Positions 21,094 through 34,824 are shown, counted from the stretch's first letter. The stretch: 64,000 nt of DNA from Macrobrachium rosenbergii (GCF_040412425.1 NC_089782.1:42483822-42547821), one strand, 5' to 3'. Notes: generated from the letters alone by a model not told the origin. Translations and numbers: made by a program.

Positions 21094-22570
21094 ATTTATT
21101 GCGACTGACGTGCCTATGTTTATTGTGAGTAATGTCCCATTATATTCATTTTAAACCATACGATTTTTTTCGTCGTAAGTGATGCATTATTTATATTCAT
21201 TGTGAGGTACTTTTTAATATTCATTGAAAAGTATGTGATTTTATAATCATTATAAGTTACTTATTTTCGGTATTCATGGAAAAGGATGTTGTTTGCATAT
21301 TCATTATGAGTTACTTAATTTTGATATTCTTTGAAAAGGATGGTTTTATATTCATAAGTTACTTAATGTTGATAGTCGTTGCAGGTGATGTGCTTTGTTG
21401 CCCATTTAAGGAATCTATTCTTGATATCCATTGTGTGTAAAATCGTTAAGATACAGGTTTATGATTCGTGTTTTTTATACATTTTTAATGATATGCCTTT
21501 AATACTAATTACAGTGGGTGTATTTTAGATCCGTTATACGTTACATTTATTTGATACACAAAAATGAATTGCTTTTAATATTGATTATAATTGTTTAGTT
21601 TGTGTTTATTTGATGTACATTTGTAAATGACGTGTTTTTAATATTCATAATAATGGCTGTGTTTTTATATCAATTATAAGTTGTGGGTTTTTGACGTACA
21701 TTCCAAGTCAAATTACATGATTCTGGTATTAATTTCAAAATTTATTGATATGAATAATGTTCAGTTCCTTGTAAGATTAACGAAAACTCTCTGTTCCTTT
21801 CTTCCCCTCATTAAAGAATGTCGCAAGAACAGAGGCGGGGGAGGGGGGGGGGCCCATGTGGGCGCTGCTTTGGGCTTCTTACCAAGAACGTCACGCCCGA
21901 CCGTGCAACCGTATCAGTTATTTAGGTCGTCCACCCTATTTATCAAGACTGATCAACTCCAATCAATTCAATTGTTTACTAATTTATTAATCGTGTTTAC
22001 GAATGGGAACGTCGACTGTAGCTCCGGCTTGGCCCCTCCGCTCATTCTGACGAAATGTAAACAGGTGTAGCGCAGAGAAGAGGAGCCATCTTGTCGTTTG
22101 GTTTTTTGTCTTTTGTGAGGTTTCATATCTGCTTTCTAAAAGATGGCGTCTGTATTTTTGGATGTTTCTTAAATAGGGATCCACAACGGTTTTAACTCTG
22201 CGGCGTGTTTGGTACAGTCACTCAAAAATGTTTTGCAACGTGTTCCAGAAGTTTTCGTTCACCTAACAATAATTTATTCTTTTTATAATTATATACAAGG
22301 AAATGTGCTTTTCTTATTCAATTTTGGTTATTAATCATACGGTTAATAATATAAAAAAGAATGGTGAGTGAAAAATCCGTGTTAAGAAAAATAACGAAAC
22401 ATTTTGAAAATTTCGCTCATGATGGTAGGGTAAAAGTCAAATAAAAAACTATAATTAGTCATCCATTCAATCATTACGGTAGTAAATTCAGAGACTTTCT
22501 TCTTCATGGATAAATAACCCAGTGGAAAAATATAGGGAGAAAATCAGGTAACACCCAGTCGATACTTAGT

Positions 22571-22572
<2 letters not shown>
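21094..22572. other. AT-rich DNA, no gene seen
   Basis: Phrases such as GATATTCATTG-GAAAAGGATG recur loosely at 21120-21360, suggesting a very degenerate tandem repeat. A G-tract lies at 21834-21852. A 129-codon plus frame (21681-22070) crosses the G-tract and matches nothing known. Confidence 0.4.

Positions 22573-22626
<54 letters not shown>
22573..22626. repeat. (GA)n microsatellite
   Basis: About 27 GA units. Confidence 0.97.
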
Positions 22627-22629
<3 letters not shown>

Positions 22630-23009
22630 AATGATTAAATAAAGGAATTATAATAATGATGAAGAGAGAAATAAAAACCGGCTTAAGGGAAACAGGAGGT
22701 AATTTCTTTGTCGTGTCTGTGCTTGTCTCACGCGCTTACGACGGAGTTGCCAAGTAGCGCCAGATGTCACTGTTATAAGCTGTTGTCCAAAAAGTTTTGA
22801 AGTATGTTGCGAAACATTTTTTTGAGTGACTTTACAAGCCCGTTGGGAATGACCGTAAAAACATAAACAAAAGACTTTAATATTATAAAGATAATGACCC
22901 TAAGAAATACTAGTCCTAGATAACGACCCCCGAAAGCCCTTGGGGGCCGCTATCTAGGAAAGATCCGTATTTATCAATTTACAGACTCACAGAGCGATAT
23001 TGTTTATAT

Positions 23010-23247
23010 GAAAGGGGAAAAAGTAGAAGCCTTGCTACTGAGATGTACTGTCTGCGTAGTATATTTGGCATAAGAGTGGAATTGGTGAGAAACAATGGAT
23101 AGAAGAGAGGATAGGCCAAAGCATTTCAAGAGGGTTGGGTCATATGGGAAGAATGGAGGTAACGATAGGTTGGTGAAAAAGAGTTTTTATCAGGGTACAT
23201 GAGGGCGAAGAGAAAAAGAAGACCTGAAAAGGGCTGCATGTATGGCG

Positions 23248-23250
<3 letters not shown>
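23010..23250 (+). pseudogene. Decayed non-LTR retrotransposon 3' coding remnant
   Basis: Translated with frameshifts, this stretch gives pieces typical of the C-terminal region of arthropod non-LTR polyproteins: MYCLRSIFGIRVE, then LGHMGRME, then [11 protein letters not shown], then [10 protein letters not shown]. Reading frames change between pieces and stops interrupt, so it is a fossil. It ends at a (TA)n block. No intact reverse transcriptase core is present. The assignment rests on recognising this motif style, not on an alignment. Confidence 0.5.
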
Positions 23251-23330
<80 letters not shown>

Positions 23331-23344
23331 GTGTGTGTGTGTGT
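23251..23344. repeat. (TA)n followed by (TG)n
   Basis: TA at 23251-23326, then TG to ~23344. Confidence 0.96.
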
Positions 23345-24659
<1,315 letters not shown>

Positions 24660-24679
24660 TATAGTGTATGATTATATAT

Positions 24680-24771
24680 ATTAAAGTTTAAAGTTAAAGT
24701 ACTCCTGGGCCCCTGTAGGCTTATAGGGCAGGCTCTGATCTTCGGGTTCTTAGGCCTACAGCCAGGGGGGT
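24680..24771. repeat. Small inverted-repeat element between TA blocks
   Basis: CTGGGCCCCTGTAGGC and GGCCTACAGCCAGGG form an imperfect inverted repeat around a short centre. It lies directly between TA tracts. It may be a remnant of a short interspersed element; family unknown. Confidence 0.35.
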
Positions 24772-24856
24772 ATATATATATTATATATATATGTATATAT
24801 GTGTGTATGTATGTATGTATCCACAAGTTTTATGTATATATACATATATACAGTAT

Positions 24857-24859
<3 letters not shown>

Positions 24860-24918
<59 letters not shown>
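24860..24918. repeat. (GA)n microsatellite
   Basis: About 29 GA units, preceded by a decayed TA/TG zone. Confidence 0.96.
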
Positions 24919-24922
<4 letters not shown>

Positions 24923-25475
24923 CATAAATAAACAATTACCCTTGCACTTGAGAGGAACCTCGACACAGGACGCCCGTAAGTGAATACGACTTGCATCTGT
25001 CTTCCGCCTGCCGTTTCTATCAACGCCGAGGCCGGATGTCACGTGAACGTCTGAACGACGACGGCCTTAACCATAGCAGATTTGTTCACGTTAAGGGAAA
25101 TGGTTCCGAAACCTCAGAATTGTTCTTCGGCTTGAAATTTAATTTTCTCGGATGGGTTTCATGTCTCAAGCTAATGGTTATGGTTCGGTGCTAGGTCATA
25201 TGGAGTGCACGTTATGTTTAATTGGTTTTGTTATATATGTATATACATACAGTATATATATCTGTTATAGCCTCGGTGTCCTCTTAACTCCTCGAATTCT
25301 TCACGCGTTTTGGATACGCAGGATTCATGAGAATTACTTCATATTTATCCTGCGTTTGGATCTATGGCTTTGTAGTGAAAAGCGTGCCCAAAACGCTTGA
25401 AGAAATCGAGAAGTTAAGAGGGCATTGTGGCTATTACAATTACATACGTATATGGTAAAAGTGACCGGTTGATTA

Positions 25476-25478
<3 letters not shown>
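24919..25478. other. No gene seen
   Basis: Unique-looking DNA. Two overlapping plus frames (67 and 82 codons) have no known motif. Confidence 0.4.
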
Positions 25479-25541
<63 letters not shown>

Positions 25542-25614
25542 TATTATGTATGTATATTATGTGTTTTTGTATATATATATATATATTATATATAATATAT
25601 ATATTAAATATATA

Positions 25615-25681
<67 letters not shown>
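25479..25681. repeat. Interrupted (TA)n microsatellite
   Basis: Two main TA tracts (25479-25537 and 25569-25681) with a short TGTATG-type interruption. Confidence 0.96.
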
Positions 25682-25684
<3 letters not shown>

Positions 25685-26198
25685 TATATCAGGCAGGCTA
25701 AATAAAATTCACAGATTTCGTGGTTATGCTTAGGGCTATGATATTTTAAGGTTTAATTCACCCTCGCAATAAATTATAAAAATCATCACGACAGTATTAA
25801 TTTAGTACAGAGAATCGAAGTTCGTTAAGACGCAAAGGGGAATCGATTTCAAATTTAGGATCCTGTTCCTATCACGTTACAGAACTGGTTTTGTTCTTCA
25901 TAAACGATTTAACTGAGATGGTCTAGTGGACGCATGAGTCACGCCTGATTGAGTGCAGCAGTAGACGCGTCCGCTTCTTCCTTTAGAGAGAGACTTTCGT
26001 ATCGCTTCTGTCGGAGGTTAAGCCCAACTCCTTTCTATTTCACCCTGTTCTTTTACTGGATACCTTTGGGCGTGGCGTGCCCAACGTGTCAGTCACTGCT
26101 AAGAAAGAAAGATGAGGTTGTTGGAAATTTGACTTAGTATGACCTCAGTGTTGAATGCAAAAGATGAATTGATCTAAATGTGATGAAACGAAACAGAT
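25682..26198. other. No gene seen
   Basis: Unique-looking; a 62-codon plus frame is not recognisable. Confidence 0.4.
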
Positions 26199-26214
26199 AT
26201 TATTATTATTATTA

Positions 26215-26258
<44 letters not shown>

Positions 26259-26350
26259 GTAGTAGTAGTAGTAGTAGTAGTAATAGTAGTAGTAGTAGAA
26301 GTAACAGTAGTACTAGTAGCATTAGCAGCAGCAGTAGCAGTAGTATTAGT
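26199..26350. repeat. Trinucleotide cline (ATT)n-(AGT)n-(AGC)n
   Basis: ATT units to ~26257 change to AGT/AGA/ACT variants and then AGC/AGT. The trinucleotide register is largely kept while the composition drifts, so one frame reads as Ile then Ser runs. Confidence 0.9.
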
Positions 26351-26394
26351 TGTAGTGGAGAGGCATATGAGGGTAGTAGCTTTGGATAAAATAC

Positions 26395-26464
26395 CTGTTT
26401 CTGCGGCATTTAATTTGTATGCGTCAGTGAGAAGATATATACAAATTAAATGCCGTAGAAACAG
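26395..26464. repeat. Fold-back hairpin between two ATT arrays
   Basis: Left arm 26395-26420 and right arm 26439-26464 are 26-nt inverted repeats with one mismatch (CTGTTTCTGCGGCATTT versus its complement GCCGTAGAAACAG) around an 18-nt loop. ATT arrays lie on both sides. Confidence 0.85.
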
Positions 26465-26475
26465 CTATTTATGTG

Positions 26476-26541
<66 letters not shown>
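26476..26541. repeat. (ATT)n microsatellite
   Basis: About 22 uninterrupted units. Confidence 0.97.
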
Positions 26542-26542
<1 letters not shown>

Positions 26543-26729
26543 GAGCAACTGTCTAAAGCTCTTTATTCCTTGACGTTTCGGTAGAGCTTTCTACCAATTT
26601 TCAAAATGCGAAAGAAGCCAGGGGTACAACTATGCCATATTTATACCCGGAAGAGGACTTACAGAAATTTTTTGGCGATTTTTGATTGGTTATCAAAGCT
26701 GAGGGCCGGGGAGTGCCTCCTCTTAATGG
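26542..26729. other. Unclassified 190-bp spacer
   Basis: Unique DNA between ATT and AAT arrays, containing GACGTTTCGGTAGAGC. Probably repeat-derived by position, but unassigned. Confidence 0.3.
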
Positions 26730-26733
26730 ATAA

Positions 26734-26772
<39 letters not shown>

Positions 26773-26795
26773 ATTTAATAATAATAATAATAATA
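26730..26795. repeat. (AAT)n microsatellite, interrupted
   Basis: AAT units with ACT and TTT interruptions. Confidence 0.93.
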
Positions 26796-26812
26796 AAATA
26801 CTCATAGTAGCA

Positions 26813-26913
26813 TTTGGAGAAGGTTATCAAAGTTATGTAGGGTACATATTTTTATATTTTTAAAGATTTATCTTTAAATATATGTACATCTACATAACTG
26901 GATTTGCTTCTCC

Positions 26914-26915
<2 letters not shown>
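26813..26915. repeat. Fold-back element between AAT arrays
   Basis: TTGGAGAAGGTTATCAAAG at the left end is the inverse of the right end (CTGGATTTGCTTCTCCAA). Inside, AGTTATGTAGGGTACAT pairs with ATGTACATCTACATAACT, and the centre TAAAGATTTATCTTTA closes the stem. The terminal GGAGAAGCAAATCC matches the end of the larger fold-back at 46.66 kb. Confidence 0.75.

Positions 26916-26961
<46 letters not shown>
26914..26961. repeat. (AAT)n microsatellite
   Basis: About 15 units directly abutting the fold-back. Confidence 0.95.
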
Positions 26962-27004
26962 CGTCATCATCAATAAATCTCATCATCATCAATCAATTCA
27001 TATT

Positions 27005-27005
<1 letters not shown>

Positions 27006-27082
<77 letters not shown>

Positions 27083-27085
27083 CAT
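27006..27085. repeat. (ATT)n microsatellite
   Basis: About 26 units, inverse in orientation to the preceding AAT array. Confidence 0.96.
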
Positions 27086-27428
27086 TATTTTCTGTACAGC
27101 TGGGCCAAAGAGATTTGTTCTCAAATGAGGAGACACTTTTAAAAATACGCGAGAAACGTGAATGATACAGATGAACACAGCCATGAGATCAAATTATAAA
27201 GGTCAGAGAGATTTCCTCTGATTAGCTCGCGTGGGATAACAAGTTAAGAGGGCACCTCTTGCCTTTTGTTGTAGTTGTTAGTGTTTTTGTTACACGTATG
27301 ACGACAGCAGTCGTAGTTATTACTTATGATTGACCTGATTGAACATTGGGCATGCGATTGTTTGAACTGAATTAACCCTTAGACCGTGTGTGTGGTGATG
27401 TTTTCGTTTTTTGGCTGCTGTTGTTACG
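27086..27428. other. No gene seen
   Basis: Unique DNA without a recognised feature. Confidence 0.4.
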
Positions 27429-27856
27429 TTTTAGTTTTCCGTAAAGAAAACTATCGTGCCGGCTTTGTCTGTCCGTCCGCATTTTATTCTGTCCGCACAT
27501 TTTTCTGTCCGCCCTCAGATCTTAAAAACTACTGAGGCTAGAGGTCTGCAAATTGGTATGTTGATCACCCACCCTCCAATCATCAAACATACCAAATTGC
27601 AGCCCTCTACCCTCAGTAGTTTTTTTTTTTAGGTTAAAGTTAGCCATAATCATGCTTCTGGCAACGCTATATAGGATATGCCACCACCGGGCAGTGGTTA
27701 AAGTTTCATGGGCCGCGGCTCATACAGCATTATACCGAGACCACCGAAAGACAGATCTGTTTGCAATGGCCTTGATTATACGCTGTAGCGGCTGTACAGA
27801 AAACTCGATTACCCCGAAGAAACTTCGGAGCATTTTTTTTTTTTTTTTTTTAGTTA
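27429..27856 (+). mobile_element. Family H Helitron2-like element (copy 5)
   Basis: It starts TTTTAGTTTTCCGTAAAG. It has the internal palindrome (~27525-27625), the phrase GGGCCGCGGCTCATACAGC, TACAGAAAACTCGATT and the hairpin CCCCGAAGAAACTTCGGAG, then an expanded T-run to ~27851. It has an additional TGTAGCGGC insertion before the subterminal repeat, shared in part with copy 7. Confidence 0.75.
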
Positions 27857-28046
27857 GGACGATTACGATAGATCTTGGTGATGTTTGGCATATTCATCGT
27901 AAATCAATGTAGATTAGATATTAACTAAGTATGCGGATATCCGACCAAGCACGAGGTGAAACAAACACTTTTTAATGTTTTGCTTTTTAAACTGAATAGC
28001 ATATTTCTTGAACTTGACCATAAATTTTATCATTGTAATCTGCAGA

Positions 28047-28049
<3 letters not shown>

Positions 28050-28138
<89 letters not shown>

Positions 28139-28151
28139 ATGTATATGCATA

Positions 28152-28227
<76 letters not shown>
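28050..28227. repeat. (TA)n microsatellite with a TG interruption
   Basis: Two TA tracts separated by GTGTATGTATATGCAT. Overlapping frames are Ile-Tyr repeats. Confidence 0.97.
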
Positions 28228-28231
<4 letters not shown>

Positions 28232-28539
28232 GAGTGAGAAAGAGAAAGCAAAACTAGCTTCAGCGTTTTCACAATAAATATAGCAATTTTCACGGCAAAG
28301 GAATATTTTATCGTTAAATATTACAATTAACTAGAGAAATAAAAGCATTTATACTTTTATCAGTTGGCTCTTGCCAAAAGCAAGAAAATGAAAATGAAGG
28401 AACTAGACTGAAAAGTTCAGTGACATCTGACTTCCTTACCACCAAGATGGTGCTTGTGATAATAATGACAGATAATAATGACAGCAGAACAGCAAATTTC
28501 AGCGGAAGATGAAGATGCGATCAACACGTGTACTTCCGT
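28228..28539. other. No gene seen
   Basis: AT-rich unique DNA with a small ATAATGACAG duplication at ~28461-28485. Confidence 0.4.
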
Positions 28540-28551
28540 TTTAACTTCGTA

Positions 28552-28838
28552 TGTTAAGTATATCTTAGTCAATTTAACCGTCTGACCACTGAGCTGATTA
28601 ACAGCTCTCCTAAGGCTGGCCCGGAAGGAGTAGATTTATTTTACGTGGCTAAGAACTAATTGGTTACCTATCAACGGGACCTAGAGCTTATTGTGGAATC
28701 CGAACCACGTTATGACGAGAAACGAATTTCTATCACCAGAAATAAATTCCTCTAATTCTTCATTGGCCGGTCGGAGACTCGAACGCTGGGCCAACAGCGT
28801 GCCAGCCGAGAGCTCTAGCCACACCTCCAATGAAGAAC
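28552..28838 (-). mobile_element. tRNA-derived SINE, family S3
   Basis: It is flanked by a perfect 12-bp target duplication, TTTAACTTCGTA (28540-28551 and 28839-28850). On the minus strand the head has an A-box-like TGGCTAGAGCT (complement of 28811-28821) and a B-box-like GCGTTCGAGTCTC (complement of 28774-28786). The body contains GGTTCGGATTCCACAATAAG and TTAGCCACGTAAAATAAATC, and the 3' end GAGCTGTTAATCAGCTCAG. Size (287 bp), Pol III boxes and the duplication together make a SINE call secure. Confidence 0.9.
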
Positions 28839-28987
28839 TTTAACTTCGTAAGGGAAATGAAAAGTGTCGTTTAGGCAAATGTAGTTTTCGTCATTGGTCG
28901 AAAAAATCTCTCAGTTTAGGGGAAAATTAAGACCTTGTCTGTTAGATAATTTTGTTAATTAGTGCAGGTATTTTATTGTTTAATATA

Positions 28988-29363
28988 AACAAGTAAAAAA
29001 TGCGCCGAAGTTTCTTCGGCGCAATCGGGTTTTCTGCGCATCTTATAATCAAGGCCACTGAAAATAGATCAATTTTTCGGTAGTCTCGGTATAACGCTGT
29101 ATGAGCCGCGTCCCATGAAACTTTAACCACGGGTCGGTGGTGGCCTATCCTATATAGTTACCAGACGCACGATTGTATCTAATTTTAACCTTAAATAGAA
29201 TAAAAACTACTGAGGCTAGAGGGCTGCAATTTGGTTTGGTTGATGACTGGAGGGTGGATGATCAACATACCAACCTGCAACTTTCTAGCCTCGGTAGTTT
29301 TTAAGATCTGAGGGCGGACAGACAAAGCCGGCACAATAATTTTCTTTTCAGAAAATTAAAAAT
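28988..29363 (-). mobile_element. Family H Helitron2-like element (copy 6)
   Basis: In minus orientation the element ends in the hairpin TGCGCCGAAG-AAA-CTTCGGCGCA followed by TTTTTTACTTGTT (plus-strand AACAAGTAAAAAA at 28988). The internal palindrome is at ~29205-29310, with a slightly enlarged loop. The 5' end (TTTTTAATTTTCTG) is at ~29363. The 3' hairpin is the best preserved of all copies. Confidence 0.8.
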
Positions 29364-29521
29364 TGATCCATGGAAAAACAGAAGAGATGATTTTATAGTG
29401 AATTATAGTAAAATCGTGTCTGTTAGTTAATTTTAATATTTATTGAAGGTATTTTGTTGTTTAATATCAAGAATTTATTTACTGAAAACAGAAGAGATGA
29501 TTTTCTAGTAAAGGATATTAA

Positions 29522-30786
<1,265 letters not shown>

Positions 30787-31433
30787 ACTCAGTCTGCCAT
30801 TTCGACCGACCCTGCTGTACAGTGGGATTAACAAGGTCGAAAAAAGAAGAAGACTCAGTCTGCCATTTCGGCCGACCCTGCTATACAGTGGGATTAATGA
30901 GGTCGAAGGAAGAAGACTCAGTCTGCCATACATACAGTGGGATTAATAAGGTCGAAGGAAGAAGACGACTCAGTGCCATTTCGGCCGACCCTTAACAAGG
31001 GATTAATAAGGTCGAAAGAAGAAGAAGACTCAGTCTGCCATTTCGGCCGACCCTGCTATACAGTGGGATTAATGAGGTCGAAGGAAGAAGACTCAGTCTG
31101 CCATTTCGGCCGACCCTACCATACAGTGGGATTAATAAGGTCGAAGGAAGAAGACGACTCAGTCTGCCATTTCGGCCGACCCTGCTATACAGTGGGATTA
31201 ATGAGGTCGAAGGAAGAAGAAGACTCAGTCTGCCATTTCGGCCGACCCTGCTATACAGTGGGATTAATGAGGTCGAAGGAAGAAGACTCAGTCTGCCATT
31301 TCGGCCGACCCTACCATACAGTGGGATTAATAAGGTCGAAGGAAGAAGACGACTCAGTCTGCCATTTCGGCCGACCCTGCTGTACAGTGGGATTAATAAG
31401 GTCGAAAGAAGAAGAAGACTCAGTCTGCCATTT
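30787..31433 (+). repeat. ~64-bp minisatellite made of a non-LTR retrotransposon 3' terminus
   Basis: About ten units share ACTCAGTCTGCCATTTC, GGCCGACCCTGC, TACAGTGGGATTAAT and AAGGTCGAAG-GAAGAAGA. The portion GGCCGACCCTGC-TATACAGTGGGA-CTAATAAGGTC occurs once at 41.15-41.18 kb at the end of a non-LTR coding remnant, where it reads ADPAIQWD-stop followed by an AAG-rich tail. The 167-codon frame (30937-31440) exists because most units are 63 or 66 bp and keep phase; I do not regard it as a gene. Confidence 0.85.
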
Positions 31434-32168
31434 GATGTAGCCTATATATACGGCATCGTGTGATTTTGCAGCAGCTCATTTGCATAAGATGATAAATGAC
31501 TGTAACCTTATTTTTGTTTATGTCGTAGTTTCCAGTGCTAATGATGTTGGCGAGCCACAGCCAACAACACTGTAACCAATTTTCTTGTACTGATTCACTT
31601 TATTCAGTGCACGTCATTCTTCAGAAGGCAATTTTGTCGACGTGCACAAATTTATAATCGGTCGTAAAATTTGCTTGGGAGCGGACCATATGGAAGGCAG
31701 GTAGAGTAAAGTACATTTTTTTTCTTTTAATTGTTGGTAACATATGGTGTATGGGGAAGAGGAAGCCGCGTCGTCATTTCAATTTTTTAATCAAGATTAA
31801 ATGTCCGTGATACGGTCACGATACGGGTCTGACGTACTGAGATGTCATTTTGATGTTTATTAAATCAGGACGTCGAGAATTTATAATCATTCGTTTAGTT
31901 TCAAAATATGTCTGGAATGTTTTTGCAAAAAGAATTTTTGTTGTTTATGATATTATTTATTACTGAAATGTTTTCTTTGTCTCTTCAAACTGATTGATTT
32001 TCATAGATATTTAAAAATGTATATAATTAATTAATTATTTAAATGCTGTTGCATCCAAACTACAAAAAAATTACGATAATATGCTCAATGACACAGTGGT
32101 TGAAATCAATTGTAATAAACTAAACATATAATTGGAACGGTAAATTTTCGTAGTTTTGCAAGGTGTAG

Positions 32169-32169
<1 letters not shown>
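31434..32169. other. AT-rich DNA, no gene seen
   Basis: Nothing recognised. Confidence 0.4.
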
Positions 32170-32210
<41 letters not shown>

Positions 32211-32238
32211 TATATATATATATTATGTATATATTATG

Positions 32239-32293
<55 letters not shown>

Positions 32294-32296
32294 GTG
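32170..32296. repeat. Interrupted (TA)n microsatellite
   Basis: TA tract with TTATATTA interruptions, ending in GTGTGTGTA. Confidence 0.95.
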
Positions 32297-32595
32297 TGTA
32301 TAATTGTATAGACAGTTTGTCGTAATTTAGCACTGTCTATGTAATCACTTAACATTGACCTTTTTCATTTTTCGCATTTTGAACATACTGCGACAAATTA
32401 CAATCATTGGGCTATAAAATAACGCCAGAATAAGTATCTAGGCATGAAAACTAACATCACAGTGAATATCACTAAACGCAAGCTGGTCAGCAAGGGTTGG
32501 GCTATCACTGTTCACGCAATAAGATATAAGAATGGCTTTCTTTATGTATAACAGATTTTGAATGACAAAACAAATTAGCTGTGGATTGATATATG

Positions 32596-32596
<1 letters not shown>
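32297..32596. other. No gene seen
   Basis: AT-rich unique DNA. Confidence 0.4.

Positions 32597-32666
<70 letters not shown>
32597..32666. repeat. (GA)n microsatellite
   Basis: About 35 GA units. Confidence 0.97.
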
Positions 32667-32671
<5 letters not shown>

Positions 32672-32800
32672 TGAACCGGACTGTGAACTCACATAATTTT
32701 TGTATAAGTGGAGATAGTCTACGGGTTATAAACTCCACTAGCGCCAAGTTGCTCTAGCACTGATCCCTCGCATATTTGTGACACCATGGCTAGGCCACTG

Positions 32801-32802
<2 letters not shown>

Positions 32803-32876
<74 letters not shown>
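32803..32876. repeat. (TA)n microsatellite
   Basis: About 37 TA units. Confidence 0.97.
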
Positions 32877-32877
<1 letters not shown>

Positions 32878-33420
32878 CTTCGAGAGCAGCCTGTAAGTAT
32901 TGTAATTCAAAATACAAGTTATCTAAATTATGTTTTATAGTATTTTGATCCACTGGAATACTTGACCGTAAATCAAATGTACAACAAAATTGCTGCGAAC
33001 GTATCCCCATCAAACATTGTAAGCGTAATTTGATTGAAACAAACCAGTAGGCCTAGCTTAGGCCTATTTGGTGGATGTTAAGGCTGACCCACTTTCACAA
33101 AAAGCCCGCCTCATGGGCAGATCGGGTTGACTGAACCACCAGCATAAGGCAGCATATTTCTGCTGTGCTGCTGAACAGCAGGTAGCGCGAACTTGCACCT
33201 GCTTGCAAGCAGGAATAGTACTGCTAAATACTTCATAATACTATTCTCTAGCGTGCAATTTTTATTTTATATATTACGAAACAAGCAAAGTAATGCTTGA
33301 AAGCAGGTGTGGTAGCACAATTGATATTGATATGCTATTGAAATGAAAGTAATTATATAATTAGATTATCACGCACCTGGGGCTGGTTAAAAAGAATACA
33401 CACACACCCAGTAGGACTGG

Positions 33421-33421
<1 letters not shown>
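32877..33421. other. Unique DNA with a palindrome cluster, no gene seen
   Basis: It contains the perfect 16-bp palindrome CCTGCTTGCAAGCAGG (33198-33213), a nearby inverted AGCAGGT/ACCTGCT pair and AGGCCTA-GCT-TAGGCCT (~33048-33064). Function unknown. Confidence 0.4.
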
Positions 33422-33508
<87 letters not shown>

Positions 33509-33582
33509 CAGTGTGTCAGCAGCTTGACACAGACTTCCATAAAGAAAGTTTTGAAATTAAATTATTTATTTATTTATTTTGT

Positions 33583-33617
<35 letters not shown>

Positions 33618-33668
33618 CAGTGTGTCAGAGAGTTTGAGAGACATAAAGAAATAATTTTTGAATGTTTT

Positions 33669-33701
<33 letters not shown>

Positions 33702-33753
33702 CCAGTGTATCAGCAGAGTTTGACATGAACTTACATATAAACATTTACAAATT

Positions 33754-33813
<60 letters not shown>

Positions 33814-34003
33814 TTTTGCGGAATTTCATATCAAATGAATGTAAATTATCTTTTTATTTTTTATTCATTTACTTATCGAGAGAGAGAGAGAGAGAGAGAG
33901 AGAGGCTAAACAGTGTGTCTGCGGAATTTCATATGAATGTAACTTTTGAAATTATCTTTTCATTTATTCATTTACTTATCGAGAGAGAGAGAGAGAGAGA
34001 GAG
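33422..34003. repeat. Composite array: spacer + (GA)n
   Basis: GA blocks alternate with related spacers. Spacers near 33508, 33615 and 33700 share CCAGTGTGTCAG and TTTGA-CA-ACATA. Spacers near 33810 and 33903 share GCGGAATTTCATAT, AATTATCTTTT and TTCATTTACTTATCGAGAG. Two spacer types therefore each repeat around GA blocks. Confidence 0.85.
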
Positions 34004-34332
34004 ATAAACGAATAAGCAATCCGAAAGAAACGTCATTTCCACAGCAGAGAGGTGGTGGCGTTCATTATGTCACACGCGTTTAAGCAGTGGATATTGTCTC
34101 TTCGTGTGAAAAAAAAAAAAGAAAATAAAAAAAAGAGCGCCACTTGAATGGCATCAGCAACGATCACCCCGATCAGACGATCCGTGGTCGTTTACCGCTA
34201 TGCTGATCAAGATTTAATGACTTAATCGTGGCCGCACCTGCTACGGGTTTGTCTGCTCACGTCGCCATATATTATGTAGGTGCCGTCCCTGCGTAGCTGG
34301 TTCCATGTGCAAAAAAGGGTTGTTCGTCTTGC
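34004..34332. other. No gene seen
   Basis: Unique DNA, with an A-run at ~34109-34132. Confidence 0.4.
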
Positions 34333-34360
34333 ATGTTCGTTTTGATTCGTGAAAAAGGAG

Positions 34361-34424
<64 letters not shown>

Positions 34425-34597
34425 ATGTTTTGTTTTAAATGTTTATTATTATTTTATTTATTATTAAATTAAATTATTATTATTATTATTATTATTTTTG
34501 TTTTATTAAATTATTATTATTATTATTATTGTTATTATTATTATATGTTCGTTTTGTTTCATGAAAAAGAAATTATTATAATTCACTATTATTATTA

Positions 34598-34664
<67 letters not shown>

Positions 34665-34729
34665 GTTCATTTTGTTTCATGAAAAAAATTATTATTCGTA
34701 TTATTATTATTAAAATTATTAAATTATTA

Positions 34730-34794
<65 letters not shown>

Positions 34795-34824
34795 TCCCAC
34801 TTCGTCTTGTTTCATGGAAAAGAA

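Noticed and set aside
21834..21852. G-quadruplex regulatory element
   Set aside because: A single G-tract with one interruption; no gene or promoter nearby to give it meaning.
30937..31440. 167-codon frame as a repeat protein
   Set aside because: The unit is a retrotransposon tail containing a stop in its native frame; the frame is a by-product of unit length.
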